A stretch of 64,000 bases of DNA from Paenibacillus antarcticus (GCF_001637225.1 NZ_LVJI01000016.1:62001-126000); one strand, 5' to 3'. Numbered from the stretch's first letter, positions 43,247-53,557 are shown. Made by a program: numbers and translations. The notes: a model not told the origin generated them from the sequence alone.

Positions 43247-45091
43247 TTAGAATTGTGAAATAGGGAATTCTGTCGTTCCAACGAATTTATTTTCAATGTA
43301 AGCGATGAATAGCTCTGTCAGAGTTGGATCGAATTGAGAACCAGCACATGCCCGAATTTCTGTAATAGCTTCAAATAATGTCTTCGTTTTCTGATAGGGT
43401 CTTTCTGATGTCATAGCATCGAAGGAATCGATAATGGTCAGCATGCGGCATAGCATTGGAATTTCCTCTCCCTTGAAACCATGGGGATATCCTTTGCCGT
43501 CGTAGTGTTCGTGATGGAGTTCGATTAAAGGGGATAAATCTTTGAACCGCTCTTGACTCAAAATGATTTGTTTACCCCATGTGACATGGCTTTTGATCAT
43601 GTTCCATTCATCCGAAGTAAGTTTCTTGGTCATTTGAAGGAGCTCTCGAGGGAGTTCTATCTTACCAATATCATGAATGAGAGCTCCTAAGACGAATTTC
43701 CTATAATGTATAGCATCCAACTGTAGAATTTGGCTCATGTCGACGGCATATTGAAATACTCGCTTAGAGTGGGTATAGGTTGTAATATCTTTATACAAGA
43801 AAAGGCTTAGCTGTTGTTCGAGGTCTCTCACATCTTGAGAAATATCAATATCAGATTTTAGATTAGTTGTAGACCCATGGATGTAGACCGTGTTCTTTCC
43901 TTGATGTTTAGCTTGAGATAGTGCTTGAGTTGCGCGATCAACGAGATCTGATTTGTGATGTATATCTAGTTGTACTGTTGAAATACCTGCAGAGAAAGAG
44001 AGACAACTATGAGGAAATACCTCAACTCCCTCGAAATAAGTATCATTTAGGTTTTTGCGAAGGCGGTTTATAAAGAGAGAAGCTTGGTGTGAATCATAAC
44101 CGGGCATAAGAATTGTGAATTCTTCATTTATACTTCGAGAGGCAATAGCATCGATCGCTTCCGACTCAACTCTAAGATTCTTTCCAACCAAGGCTAGCAG
44201 TTGGTCAGCTAAGAGATGACCATGATGATCCTTATATATTTTGAAATCATCGATGTGGATCATTGCAAGGGATAAGTTAGTAGTATTTAAGATGCAAATA
44301 TGGAGTTCTTTTTCGAGAATACGCTCAAAAAAATTATGGTTATAAAGTCCTGTGTGAGTATCTTTAATTGCTCGCTCTTCAACTTGTAGATATAGGTTAT
44401 ACATTTTAATATAAGATCGCGAGAGAAGGATGCTAAGACCTGTAAACAATAATAGTCCTACAATGCCGTTATAGACAACCAATACAGTAAGGACGATAGA
44501 TAGGATCAAGGTGCATATATATATCGTTAAGGATGCCTTGAACTGGTTCTTTAGTGTGTCTCGAAGACGATTACCGAAGTCCAGAAAGTAAAATATACTA
44601 ATACATAAGATATTTACAGTGAAATACACCGTTAATGCGAGCGTATATGCAAATAGGTGCTTATTATCTAAGGCCCCTGTGGAACCTCCTGCCCAGTGAT
44701 ATATAGCCGAAGAACTGATGACCATATTGGAATAAATACAGAAATTAATTAGATGCTTTCTCAGCGCAACTTTTCTTTGGTAGATTGTAAAGACAAGTGC
44801 ATTTAAGAATAGTACGGTTAGAGCAAATGAAACGTCGTAGATAAACATGCAAGCCAGATAAACTGCAGAGTCCATCGATTGTTTACTTCCGTCGGGTGGT
44901 AACTGAAATGTGAAAAAGTAAAGTACAAAAGAGGTACCGAGCATCGATGTTAATAATATCCACTCTGAGGATGAATACTCGAACAAAGAGGGCTTATATA
45001 CTATGCCGAATAAGCTAATCCCAAGGAGGCATAGTAACATTGGGTAAATCTGACGCCATGTTATACCGTTGATCCGTAGTGAGGTAAACAT
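43247..45091 (-). CDS. GGDEF/HD-GYP membrane protein (c-di-GMP phosphodiesterase)
   Basis: This 614-residue protein has eight or so N-terminal membrane spans (1-230), a GGDEF domain (about 240-395) and an HD-GYP domain (about 420-600). The HD-GYP part has the metal motif LIHDIGKIELP and the signature HHEHYDGKGYP, so it should hydrolyse c-di-GMP. The GGDEF signature reads INEEF instead of GG(D/E)EF, so diguanylate cyclase activity is probably lost and the domain may only bind GTP. The membrane part may sense a signal. It is transcribed alone on the minus strand. Confidence 0.9.
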   Translation of the reverse strand: MFTSLRINGITWRQIYPMLLCLLGISLFGIVYKPSLFEYSSSEWILLTSMLGTSFVLYFFTFQLPPDGSKQSMDSAVYLACMFIYDVSFALTVLFLNALVFTIYQRKVALRKHLINFCIYSNMVISSSAIYHWAGGSTGALDNKHLFAYTLALTVYFTVNILCISIFYFLDFGNRLRDTLKNQFKASLTIYICTLILSIVLTVLVVYNGIVGLLLFTGLSILLSRSYIKMYNLYLQVEERAIKDTHTGLYNHNFFERILEKELHICILNTTNLSLAMIHIDDFKIYKDHHGHLLADQLLALVGKNLRVESEAIDAIASRSINEEFTILMPGYDSHQASLFINRLRKNLNDTYFEGVEVFPHSCLSFSAGISTVQLDIHHKSDLVDRATQALSQAKHQGKNTVYIHGSTTNLKSDIDISQDVRDLEQQLSLFLYKDITTYTHSKRVFQYAVDMSQILQLDAIHYRKFVLGALIHDIGKIELPRELLQMTKKLTSDEWNMIKSHVTWGKQIILSQERFKDLSPLIELHHEHYDGKGYPHGFKGEEIPMLCRMLTIIDSFDAMTSERPYQKTKTLFEAITEIRACAGSQFDPTLTELFIAYIENKFVGTTEFPISQF

Positions 45092-45239
45092 GGATAACCT
45101 TCTTTCTTCTTTCTATAGAGAGATTATTGATGGGTTATGAAATTTAGTTGTGGTAATTTATCTATTTATGATTCGTCAAAAAAAAAAAAATTCCTTTATT
45201 TTATAACATTTTTATCATAAAAATTACCATAAATACAAA

Positions 45240-45414
45240 GGATTACGACAATCTATTAAGAAGCCTGTTGTTGTAGACCACAAGGGAAGTTGTGTCGTTG
45301 AAAGAAGCGTAGCAGGTGAACGTGATGTTATTGCCGAATTGTTGATAAATCGACTTGGGTATGATTGTGAGGCGGCTGGGGTAAAAGGGGGGGACGTCGA
45401 TGGTATCATCAAAT
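45240..45414 (+). pseudogene. Coding-like stretch overlapping the copA start, possible 3' remnant of a lost gene
   Basis: One frame is open for over 55 codons and reads like protein: PVVVDHKGSCVVERSVAG, then ERDVIAELLINRLGYDCEAA, with stop at 45412-45414, 12 bases into copA. No start codon or RBS is seen, and A-rich low-complexity sequence precedes it. It could be the tail of a deleted upstream gene. I cannot name the family, and chance openness is possible. Confidence 0.3.
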
Positions 45415-47634
45415 AAATCTGAAGAGCACAAGACAACGTTACAAATTACGGGTATGACATGCTCGGCATGTGCAACGCGGATTGAGAAGGGTCTTAGCAG
45501 AATGACGGGGATCTCTCAAGTGAATGTGAATCTTGCTTTGGAAACGGCTCATGTCGTGTATTTACCAAGCAACATAACGGTGAAAGAGATGACTAGTAAA
45601 GTGGAACAACTTGGATATAAAGCTTTACCGAAACAGAAAGCTCAAGATACAGCACAGCTTCGACAACAGGAAATTGATCGAAAAAAGTGGATGTGGTTGT
45701 TCGCCGCAACGCTTTCGCTTCCTTTATTGTGGGCTATGGTATCACATTTCTCATTTACATCATGGATTCCTGTTCCTTCCTTATTTATGAACCCGTGGTT
45801 CCAACTGATCTTAAGCACGCCAGTACAGTTTATTATTGGAGGGCAATTCTATGCGGGAGCCTATAAAGCACTTCGTAATGGTAGTGCCAATATGGATGTG
45901 TTGGTCGCCTTAGGTACATCGGCAGCTTACTTCTACAGTGTATATCTTACAATTCAGTCAATCAGTATGGAGATAATGGAACACAGGATTGAAATGTACT
46001 ACGAGACAAGTAGTATGCTAATTACATTGATTCTGGTAGGGAAATGGTTTGAAGCATTGGCCAAAGGTCGTTCATCAGAGGCTATTAAGAGTCTGATGGG
46101 ATTGCAGGCTAAGACCGCGTTAGTTGTGCGTAATGGAGAAGAAGTTAGCATTCCAATAGATGATGTTATGGTTGGTGATGTGATTATCGTTAAACCTGGA
46201 GACAAGATTCCCGTAGATGGACAAGTTATTCATGGGCAATCTTCTGTAGACGAGTCGATGCTTACAGGGGAGAGCATTCCTATAGAGAAACAGATTGGAG
46301 ATAAGATAATAGGTGCAACACTGAACAAGAATGGTGTCCTTCACATCGAAGCCACGAAGATTGGTAAAGATACAACGCTAGCGCAGATCATCCACGTGGT
46401 AGAAGCAGCACAAGGTTCAAAAGCACCTATACAGCGGATTGCAGATGTGATTTCTGGCATTTTTGTACCTATTGTGGTAGGAATTGCGGTGATTACGTTC
46501 ATTGTGTGGTATTTCGTTGTGGAGCCAAGCCAATTCGCTAGTGCCTTGGAAAAAGCCATTGCTGTACTCGTCATTGCTTGCCCATGTGCGCTTGGTCTTG
46601 CGACGCCAACGTCAATTATGGCGGGATCGGGTCGTGCTGCAGAACTCGGAATTCTGTTCAAGGGAGGAGAGTATTTGGAGTCTGCACAACGGATAGAAGT
46701 TGTTGTGTTAGATAAGACTGGTACCGTGACTAACGGCAAGCCTGTATTGACAAACGTTCTTCCCGTAGCGCCGATGACTGCAAGCTCATTACTCAGAATG
46801 ACCGCTGCTGTTGAGAAGTACTCAGAGCATCCACTTGCGGATGCTATTGTGAGTGCGGCGATAGATCGAAGTAAAGGGTTACCACTTCCTGCTGCTAAAC
46901 ATTTTGAGAATATTCCTGGGTATGGTGTCATGGCATGGGTGGATGGTAGGAAGATGCTCATCGGTACACGTAAGCTAATGTCTGAGAATGGAATGGATAT
47001 AGGTATTGCCCATGAAGATATGAATTACCTTGAAGAATCGGGAAAGACGGCCATGCTTGTTGCTGTTGATGGTAAATATGCAGGTATTGTAGCTGTTGCG
47101 GACACCATCAAAGAGACTTCTAGAGAAGCGGTTAAGCGATTGCAAGATATGGGGATTGATGTCATCATGATTACCGGTGACAACAAGCGTACGGCTAAAG
47201 CGATTGCCAAGCAGGCGGGTATCTTAAGCGTGTTAGCTGAGGTGCTTCCCGAAGGAAAAGCAGAGGAAGTGAAGAAGTTACAGCAGGCGGGCAAAGTCAT
47301 TGCCATGGTTGGAGATGGGATTAATGACGCACCAGCCTTAGCTACGGCGGATATTGGTATGGCAGTCGGGACAGGAACTGACGTCGCTATGGAAGCTGCC
47401 AATGTTACGCTAATGAGAGGCGATCTGAACGCCGTTGCGGACGCTGTTATGATGAGCAGAAGAACAATGAGTAATATTAAGCAGAATTTGTTCTGGGCTC
47501 TAGCATACAATGCAATAGGTATTCCAATAGCTGCTTTGGGTTTCTTAGCTCCTTGGCTTGCCGGCGCAGCGATGGCGTTTAGCTCAGTCTCCGTCGTCCT
47601 TAATGCACTACGATTACAACGTATAAAGCTATGA
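45400..47634 (+). CDS. copA: Copper-exporting P1B-type ATPase
   Basis: This 744-residue pump has one N-terminal heavy-metal domain ([10 protein letters not shown], Cys21 and Cys24). Eight membrane spans are predicted, with the metal-transfer motif CPC at 394-396, the phosphorylation Asp438 in DKTGT, the nucleotide motif HPLA and the hinge [13 protein letters not shown] plus the later Tyr-Asn and Met-Ser residues fit the Cu+ subgroup. It exports Cu+ from the cytoplasm. Bacillus subtilis CopA has two metal-binding domains, while this has one. No copZ or csoR is adjacent; the usual csoR-copZ-copA order is broken here. RBS AAGGGGGGG precedes the ATG. Confidence 0.95.
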   Translation: MVSSNKSEEHKTTLQITGMTCSACATRIEKGLSRMTGISQVNVNLALETAHVVYLPSNITVKEMTSKVEQLGYKALPKQKAQDTAQLRQQEIDRKKWMWLFAATLSLPLLWAMVSHFSFTSWIPVPSLFMNPWFQLILSTPVQFIIGGQFYAGAYKALRNGSANMDVLVALGTSAAYFYSVYLTIQSISMEIMEHRIEMYYETSSMLITLILVGKWFEALAKGRSSEAIKSLMGLQAKTALVVRNGEEVSIPIDDVMVGDVIIVKPGDKIPVDGQVIHGQSSVDESMLTGESIPIEKQIGDKIIGATLNKNGVLHIEATKIGKDTTLAQIIHVVEAAQGSKAPIQRIADVISGIFVPIVVGIAVITFIVWYFVVEPSQFASALEKAIAVLVIACPCALGLATPTSIMAGSGRAAELGILFKGGEYLESAQRIEVVVLDKTGTVTNGKPVLTNVLPVAPMTASSLLRMTAAVEKYSEHPLADAIVSAAIDRSKGLPLPAAKHFENIPGYGVMAWVDGRKMLIGTRKLMSENGMDIGIAHEDMNYLEESGKTAMLVAVDGKYAGIVAVADTIKETSREAVKRLQDMGIDVIMITGDNKRTAKAIAKQAGILSVLAEVLPEGKAEEVKKLQQAGKVIAMVGDGINDAPALATADIGMAVGTGTDVAMEAANVTLMRGDLNAVADAVMMSRRTMSNIKQNLFWALAYNAIGIPIAALGFLAPWLAGAAMAFSSVSVVLNALRLQRIKL

Positions 47635-47693
47635 AATATTTGAATTTATAAATTGAAAATCCATTTAAGGTGGGGATTTACACCATGTACAAC

Positions 47694-47729
47694 TAACCTA
47701 GGGAAGGTAACTTTCTTAGGTTTCTTTTT
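47694..47729 (+). terminator. Terminator after copA
   Basis: AACCTA-GGGAAG pairs imperfectly with CTTTCT-TAGGTT, followed by TCTTTTT. Confidence 0.65.
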
Positions 47730-47739
47730 ATTTAAGGGA

Positions 47740-47768
47740 TTGACAGTATGCCTATAATTGCATATCAT
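47740..47768 (+). promoter_or_regulatory. Promoter of the frameshifted ABC-2-like/TetR/nitroreductase operon
   Basis: TTGACA (47740-47745) and TATCAT (47763-47768) are separated by 17 bases. The AT-rich repeat-like stretch AAACAAACGTTTAAT to AAGTGTTTAAA (47775-47807) just downstream could be the operator of the TetR protein encoded in the same unit. Confidence 0.65.
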
Positions 47769-47828
47769 ATCTAAACAAACGTTTAATTTAAATAAGTGTT
47801 TAAATATGATGTATAGGAGATGATAACG

Positions 47829-49003
47829 ATGGCTCACGCACTACAAGCTTATTTTAAGAAGCCACATACGATTATTGCAATTGTGATAGCTATTGCCTTT
47901 CAGTTAATCTTTAGCGCGATATGGATGACGGCTTATGATGGGGTGACTGAACGGGTTAATAACTTTAGAATCGCTTTAGTGAATCAGGATAAGACGACGG
48001 GGACAATGATAGAGAAACAACTTGTTGGTAAACTTCCCTTTAAAGTCTACCCTTGGATCAAGAAGAGGCACAAAGACAGTTAGATGGACGTGATATACAG
48101 ATGATTGTTCAGATTCCAGAAAGTTTCAGCCAACAAGTGCAGACTTCAGGGGAAAAGGCTTCGCTAATCTATACAATTAACGAATCAAATGCGGCTTCAA
48201 TTAAGAGTATTATGCAAACCGTAGCAACCACAATCACAGAAATGGTGAATCAGAATATATCCACACAGGGAACTCAAGCTGTGCTAGAACAGTTGCAAAT
48301 GCCATCTGCCCAAGCGACTGGTACGGCACAATCACTCGTGGGGAAGGTAGAATCAGAAATGATCTATACTCATCCAGTCAATGGGATGAATAATCAGATG
48401 GTGCCATTAATGCTTGTATTGGCTTCCTTTGTTGGAAGTATGATTATGGGACAGAACTTACATCAGTCAACACTGTTACTGGCAGGTACGCTTTCCAAAT
48501 GGAATAGCTTTCGTGCGCGGTTGGTAATCAATTTCATTTCGGCACCTTTGATTTCTTTCATAGGGTCAGTCATGGTATTGGTACTTGGGGGACAAATGGA
48601 GCATGGATTTCTAGCACTATGGATGTTCCAAATGCTATTAATATTAGCCTTCATGTTCTTTAGTCAAATGTTTATTAACGTGTTAGGCATGAGCGGGATG
48701 ATCATAAATATTGTCATGATGTCTTTGCAGCTTGTGACCTCAGGTGCAATGGTACCACGACTCATGTTAAATACCTTTTATAAATGGCTAGGAGAGTTTT
48801 TACCTGCAACATATGGGGTTCAAGGGATAATGGCGCTTCAGTTCGGAGGACCTGGAATAGGTTCGAGTGTATGGGGACTTATTATTATTACTGTAATATG
48901 TTTGTTAGTTAGTTTACTGACTGTGGCACTTAAGAAAGAGAAAGTTGCTATGGTGATTCATCAAGAAGGAAATATTCCGGTATCTGTAGCAAGTCAACGC
49001 TAA
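47829..49003 (+). pseudogene. ABC-2/YhgE-Pip-like membrane protein gene with a frameshift
   Basis: The first frame (47829-48083) encodes one N-terminal membrane span and YDGVTERVNNFRIALVNQDK. It shifts near 48052, after which the second frame continues the same kind of protein: DQEEAQRQLDGRDIQMIVQI, then six C-terminal spans to 49003. One missing base explains the break. The two parts together (about 390 residues) match YhgE/Pip or DUF3533-type membrane proteins related to ABC-2 permeases; no ATPase is next to it. AGGAG supports ATG 47829 rather than 47820. It is either a real inactivating mutation or a sequencing error. Confidence 0.75.
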
Positions 49004-49063
49004 CTTGCACATGCAATTCTTAAGATTCATAATAAGAATTAGTAATCTTAAGGGGACGAACGA

Positions 49064-49657
49064 ATGGAACATTCGGAACTAGACAATAAAATGCGTATTT
49101 TGTTATCAGCTAAGAAGCTGTTTGCAAAACAAGGATATGATGGGACGAGTGTCCGTCAGATATGTGAGGAAGCTAATGCCAACATTGCTCTTGTATCCTA
49201 TCACTTTGGGGGTAAAGAGAAGGTATTTGAAGCTTTATTTCTAAATCTTTTTCCGGCTAAAAAGTTGTTGGAAATGAATGATTTGCTTCAAGACCCAGTG
49301 GAAGGTATGAGAACGATGATTCATGGGATAATTAAATTTACTATTGCAGATAAAGAGCTTAGCGATATTGTTCAACAGGAGATTATGCTCGAATCTAACC
49401 GGATGAGGATTGTGTTAGAGTTCGTGAATCCCATGTGGTCCAAGGTCAAGCAGTTATTGGAAAAGGGAAAAGAAGAAGGTGTCTTTCACTTTACTTCTTT
49501 GCCCCAAGCTCTGCTAATGGTAATCAATTTATCTCTTGCTCATAAGAAGACTTGTTTAATTGAAAAGTTCTTTCCAAATGATGATATTATACCAGATATT
49601 CTTGCGGAACAGACGGTTGAATTTATACTAAGAGGATTGGGAGCGGTAGAGAGATGA
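49064..49657 (+). CDS. TetR family transcriptional regulator
   Basis: This 197-residue repressor has the TetR helix-turn-helix at residues 8-55 (ILLSAKKLFAKQGYDGTSV, then EANANIALVSYHFGGKEKV) and a ligand domain behind it. It lies 60 bases after the frameshifted membrane-protein gene and overlaps the next gene by four bases. It probably controls that transporter-like gene and its own promoter; such membrane proteins next to TetR regulators are often involved in drug or peptide resistance. The ligand is unknown. Confidence 0.9.
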   Translation: MEHSELDNKMRILLSAKKLFAKQGYDGTSVRQICEEANANIALVSYHFGGKEKVFEALFLNLFPAKKLLEMNDLLQDPVEGMRTMIHGIIKFTIADKELSDIVQQEIMLESNRMRIVLEFVNPMWSKVKQLLEKGKEEGVFHFTSLPQALLMVINLSLAHKKTCLIEKFFPNDDIIPDILAEQTVEFILRGLGAVER

Positions 49658-50415
49658 GCAATGTAAATACAGTAAATGAGACAGTTTCTCTATTAATGAA
49701 TCATAGATCTGTTCGTCAATTTACAGATACGCAGGTCACAGAGGAACAGTTGAATACGATTATTTCCACGGCACAAAGGGCTTCAACTTCTAGTAATGTG
49801 CAAGCCTATAGTGTCATTGCTATAACGGAACCGGAACTTAAAGGCAAGCTAGCTGCATTTGCGGGAAATCAAGCGTATGTTGAGCAGTGTTCCGTATTCC
49901 TAGTCTGGTGTGCAGATTTACATCGCCTGAAGCAAGTAACGGCACCGCATTTAGGAGATAAACCTTCCTACGAAGACTCGATGGAAAACTTAATTGTGGC
50001 GACGATAGATGTGACTTTAGCGGCTCAGAATGCAGCAATTGCTGCGGAATCATTAGGGCTTGGAATTGTGTATATTGGCGGTATTCGTAACCAGATTGCA
50101 GAGGTCTCACAACTTCTTGGTTTACCTGAATTAGTGTATCCTGTATTCGGCATGTGTATTGGATATCCAGAACAAGAGAATGAGTTGAAACCACGATTAC
50201 CCATTGAAGCGGTACTTCATAAGAACGGATATAACAAAGAACAAAGCGTAGAACAGGTGAAAGCTTATGATATGACTACGAAACAATATATGCTTGAAAG
50301 AACAGAGGGAAAGAACGATACTCCATGGTCACAAGTAATGGCTACTCGTTTGGCACTGCCACATCGATTACACATGAAGAAATTTCTGGAGAGTAAAGGG
50401 TTTATGAAAAAGTAG
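49654..50415 (+). CDS. NADPH-dependent FMN oxidoreductase (NfsA/NfrA nitroreductase family)
   Basis: This 253-residue flavoenzyme has the NfsA landmarks NHRSVRQFTDTQVTEEQL, QRASTSSNVQAYSVI (FMN site), and GLGIVYIGGIRNQ, then FGMCIGYPEQ. It reduces nitro compounds, flavins or quinones with NADPH and is cytoplasmic. It is coupled to the TetR gene by an ATGA-type overlap, so it is probably regulated by it. Confidence 0.92.
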   Translation: MSNVNTVNETVSLLMNHRSVRQFTDTQVTEEQLNTIISTAQRASTSSNVQAYSVIAITEPELKGKLAAFAGNQAYVEQCSVFLVWCADLHRLKQVTAPHLGDKPSYEDSMENLIVATIDVTLAAQNAAIAAESLGLGIVYIGGIRNQIAEVSQLLGLPELVYPVFGMCIGYPEQENELKPRLPIEAVLHKNGYNKEQSVEQVKAYDMTTKQYMLERTEGKNDTPWSQVMATRLALPHRLHMKKFLESKGFMKK

Positions 50416-50426
50416 TTCATATGACC

Positions 50427-51230
50427 TCATGTTATTCCATAAAATAGTTTAGTATTGGAGTAGATCATCTCACGGGCTTCTACTACATTCATGTTGTGTA
50501 TCTGGCTCCAAGCATGAATCACATCAGCAATCATACGGGGATGGGTCATTTGACCAGAGAAGGGCCCTTCGAAAGGCCAGGGACCATCCGTTTCCACCAT
50601 GATTTGATGGATTGGATAGAGTCGAGCTAGCTCTTGAATCTCGGCTTCATATACAAGATCGGGTGTGAAAGAAATATAATATCCGTTATTTGCCATCCTC
50701 TTTATTGTGTCTCGTGAACCCTTGAACCAATGAAAATGTGCACGAGTTACGTTATAATGTTCAAGTAAGTTACACACGATATCGGCGTCTTCATAAACAG
50801 CATGGAGTACGATAGGCTTATTATGAATGGCAGCGAAAGAAATAAACTTCTCTAATAGGTCGATGTGGGGCAATAGATCAAATGGATGTCCGTGCTCTTT
50901 GGCTTCACAGTGAGCATAATAAGGAAGTCCCACTTCACCAACAGCAACCATATCCTGAAGATGGTTCTCCATCCATGAGAATAGTTGTGCAGTCTCCTGT
51001 AGGGATGGCAAGGGTTGTTCGGGATGAAAACCGAAGGCTGGGTGAACAATAGTAGGGTGTATTTTTGAGATTTCTAGGTTTCGTTTACTAGACGCTAAGT
51101 CCATAGATACAGCAATTACACCTGTGACGTTGTCATTGCACAACGATTCAAGGTGTAAGGGGTGCTGTTCAGTATAGGAATCAAGATGTATATGAGAATC
51201 AATGAGTGGCGTGTTTACTGAAAGATTCAT
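50427..51230 (-). CDS. TatD family metal-dependent hydrolase
   Basis: This 267-residue TIM-barrel enzyme has the TatD metal sites DSHIHLDSY at the N-terminus, VGEVGLPYY in the middle, PIVLHAVYEDA, and METDGPWPF near the C-terminus. TatD proteins are Mg-dependent nucleases or other hydrolases. The sequence departs from the standard tatD (no VGEIGLDY), so it may be a paralogue with another substrate. It is transcribed alone, convergent with the nitroreductase gene and 11 bases from its stop. RBS ATAGGAGAG precedes the ATG. Confidence 0.88.
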   Translation of the reverse strand: MNLSVNTPLIDSHIHLDSYTEQHPLHLESLCNDNVTGVIAVSMDLASSKRNLEISKIHPTIVHPAFGFHPEQPLPSLQETAQLFSWMENHLQDMVAVGEVGLPYYAHCEAKEHGHPFDLLPHIDLLEKFISFAAIHNKPIVLHAVYEDADIVCNLLEHYNVTRAHFHWFKGSRDTIKRMANNGYYISFTPDLVYEAEIQELARLYPIHQIMVETDGPWPFEGPFSGQMTHPRMIADVIHAWSQIHNMNVVEAREMIYSNTKLFYGIT

Positions 51231-51282
51231 GTTGATCGACTCTCCTATCTTGAATTTTTTTGATTAATTACAGAAGTATGGA

Positions 51283-51900
51283 ATGGAGTCGGTCGTCTTT
51301 ATGACAAATTTAATGGATCAAGTCATTGAATGGCTTCTGAATTTTACAGGCTTAGAGGGTATTGGGATCATCCTCCTTACGACAATGCTTGCAATTATTC
51401 AGGGCATATTAGGTCTGTTTCCATTTGCAACACTAATTGTGCTTCACATATCTATTCTAGGATTGGAAGTTGGATTATTGGCTAGTTGGTTAGTTGGCTC
51501 TGTGGCTGCCATTTTAGTGTTTACGATGTGTAGATATTTTTTCTACAATTGGTTCAACAGAAGATGGGGTAAACGTTTGGAACGTTATGAAAAGTGGCAA
51601 CATGGTATGGATAAATACGGAGGATGGTCTATTATCTTTCTGCGTACGATACCTGTTATGCCTAACAACCTCATTTCCTTTATGTCTGCCTTATCCCCGA
51701 TAAAGTCTTCCACGTATGCCTGGGCATCTATCGTAGGTACACTTTCACATATTTGGTTGTTCGGTATTATCAGCTCATCCATTATCATGCCAGATATGAA
51801 TATTAAAGGGATGACGCTGTCGTATGTCCTGTTTTGTATTGTTCTTATTTCCATATTCATAGCTAATAACTATAAAAGCTTTGGAAAAAGCAGGGGATAA
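51283..51900 (+). CDS. TVP38/TMEM64 (VTT domain) membrane protein
   Basis: The product has five hydrophobic spans and the VTT/SNARE-associated signature GMDKYGGWSIIFLRTIPVMPNNLISFMS, which includes the family's FLR-x-x-P core. These proteins are thought to move lipids or act as scramblases, like DedA proteins. The start may be ATG 51283 (205 residues) or ATG 51301 (199 residues); GGAG at 51284 favours the later one weakly. It is transcribed between two minus-strand genes. Confidence 0.85.
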   Translation: MESVVFMTNLMDQVIEWLLNFTGLEGIGIILLTTMLAIIQGILGLFPFATLIVLHISILGLEVGLLASWLVGSVAAILVFTMCRYFFYNWFNRRWGKRLERYEKWQHGMDKYGGWSIIFLRTIPVMPNNLISFMSALSPIKSSTYAWASIVGTLSHIWLFGIISSSIIMPDMNIKGMTLSYVLFCIVLISIFIANNYKSFGKSRG

Positions 51901-51910
51901 GGTTGTGTAT

Positions 51911-52756
51911 CTACCGTAAAATCTGCATTTTACGTTGTTCTTCCTTCATTAACGCTGATAGTTCTCGTTTCAACCCTAAGAATGTAGGATCTTCAGTCAT
52001 TGTCTCTTGACGTGGTCGAGAGAAAGGTACTTCAATCTCTTGTAGAACGGTACCGGGTCGACTTGAGAATACGTAAATTCGGTTGGAGAGGAGTAACGCT
52101 TCCTCTATATTATGTGTAATGAGTAGGATAGAGCGACGATTCTCTTCCCACATATCTAGTAGCCAGCGTTGCATATCACTTCTAGTAAGTGCATCTAGCG
52201 CACTGAAAGGCTCGTCTAAGCACATGAGTTCTTCAGGACTCAGTAATGCTCGTAGAAATGCAGCGCGCTGCTGCATACCACCAGATAACATATGAGGGTA
52301 TGCTTTCTCAAATCCAGAGAGACCCACCTTCGCGATCCACTCTCGTGCATCCATACGTGCTTCCCTCTTGGAAATCCCCTTTACTTCCTGTGCGAGAATC
52401 ACATTATCTTCAATGGTTCGCCACGGAAATAGAGCGGGTTGTTGAGGCATAAAGCTGATATGACCACGTTCTCCAGTTACTTCTTGTCCGTTCATCCATA
52501 CTTCGCCGGAATCCGGTTGAACTAACCCTCCAATAATATGAAATAGCGTGCTCTTCCCACATCCAGAGGGACCTACAATAGATACAAATTCACCTTGTTC
52601 TACCCTAAGTGTTACCCCTTCAAGAACGGATAGTCCAAGACGTCGTCTGTTGAAACTTTTATGAATATTGGTAACTTGTAAGGCGGGAGATACAGAAGTA
52701 GCTACGCCGTCAGGGTTACGATCATGCTGTGTAGGTAATTCCAACAATGCTAACAC
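51911..52756 (-). CDS. thiZ: Pyrimidine (HMP/FAMP) ABC transporter ATP-binding protein, ThiZ-like
   Basis: This 281-residue ATPase of the nitrate/taurine type has Walker A GPSGCGKSTLF, signature MLSGGMQQRAAFLRALL and Walker B LMCLDEPFSALD. It is the last gene of a minus-strand operon under a TPP riboswitch. With the permease and binding protein it would import thiamine pyrimidine precursors. The start is unsure; GTG 52756 or TTG 52747/52744 fit with AAAGGG upstream, and no ATG is suitable. Confidence 0.88.
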   Translation of the reverse strand: MLALLELPTQHDRNPDGVATSVSPALQVTNIHKSFNRRRLGLSVLEGVTLRVEQGEFVSIVGPSGCGKSTLFHIIGGLVQPDSGEVWMNGQEVTGERGHISFMPQQPALFPWRTIEDNVILAQEVKGISKREARMDAREWIAKVGLSGFEKAYPHMLSGGMQQRAAFLRALLSPEELMCLDEPFSALDALTRSDMQRWLLDMWEENRRSILLITHNIEEALLLSNRIYVFSSRPGTVLQEIEVPFSRPRQETMTEDPTFLGLKRELSALMKEEQRKMQILR

Positions 52757-52801
52757 ACCCTTTATTATTTGATTGAATTCTTGGAGAAAAGGATCATTAG
52801 C

Positions 52802-53557
52802 TTACTGCCGTTGATTCCAGCGTGCGAACCATTTCTCGAGCAGGGCTATCATAGCGAACATGGTCAGACTAAGAACAACGATAATGGCTATTGCAATAAA
52901 CATGCGGTCTGTACGGTAGCTAGATTTCTGAAGCATCATATAATAACCAATACCTTTATCGGAGCCAATCCATTCAGCAATGACTGCACCCATCACGCTA
53001 TACGTTGCTGCAATCTTAATACCTGAGAAAAGTGAAGGTAGTGCATGTGGAAGTTCTAACTTAAGGAATATTTGCCTATTACTTGCACCGATCATACGCA
53101 TATAGCTAAGCATAATTGGATCGGTTTGTCGTAACCCACCCATCATAGCGATAGCGACCGGAAAGAAACAAACAAGGGTAATCACGATCACCTTGGGTAG
53201 AAGGCCGAACCCAAACCAAATCATAAGTAGTGGAGCAAGAGCTATAGTAGGTACATTTTGACTGAGAATAAGTAGAGGATATAGGGCTGATTTAAGAAAA
53301 GGAATACGGTGCAACACAATGGCAATAAGAAGACCTACTGACGTTCCAATCGTGAAGCCTACACCTGTTAACCTCACTGTTGCTAAAGTGTGTTGCCACA
53401 ATCCAGCCGACCCCGATATCGCTTCACGGGCAATATTTATCGGAGAGGGGAGAATCCATTTCTCAATCTCAAAGAGTGAGGTACATAGTTGCCATATCCC
53501 CAATAAAAAGAGGACCGCCACGAGGGGCGGCCAAATTTTGTTCCACCACAACCTCAT
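52802..53557 (-). CDS. thiX: Pyrimidine (HMP/FAMP) ABC transporter permease, ThiX-like
   Basis: This 251-residue permease of the SsuC/TauC type has six spans and the EAA-like loop MRMIGASNRQIFLKLELPHALPS. Its ATG overlaps the stop of the preceding thiamine-binding gene. It is the membrane channel of the importer controlled by the TPP riboswitch. Confidence 0.9.
   Translation of the reverse strand: MRLWWNKIWPPLVAVLFLLGIWQLCTSLFEIEKWILPSPINIAREAISGSAGLWQHTLATVRLTGVGFTIGTSVGLLIAIVLHRIPFLKSALYPLLILSQNVPTIALAPLLMIWFGFGLLPKVIVITLVCFFPVAIAMMGGLRQTDPIMLSYMRMIGASNRQIFLKLELPHALPSLFSGIKIAATYSVMGAVIAEWIGSDKGIGYYMMLQKSSYRTDRMFIAIAIIVVLSLTMFAMIALLEKWFARWNQRQ

Noticed and set aside
45178..45190. Poly-A tract upstream of the HD-GYP gene
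   Set aside because: A simple homopolymer run in an AT-rich intergenic region; no further signal.
46341..46961. 206-codon minus-strand frame inside copA
   Set aside because: It is an antisense shadow of a well-conserved ATPase gene; the protein is Ser/Thr/Pro-rich as expected from shadow codons.
47025..47510. 161-codon minus-strand frame inside copA
   Set aside because: Another antisense shadow, with no RBS and no recognisable domain.
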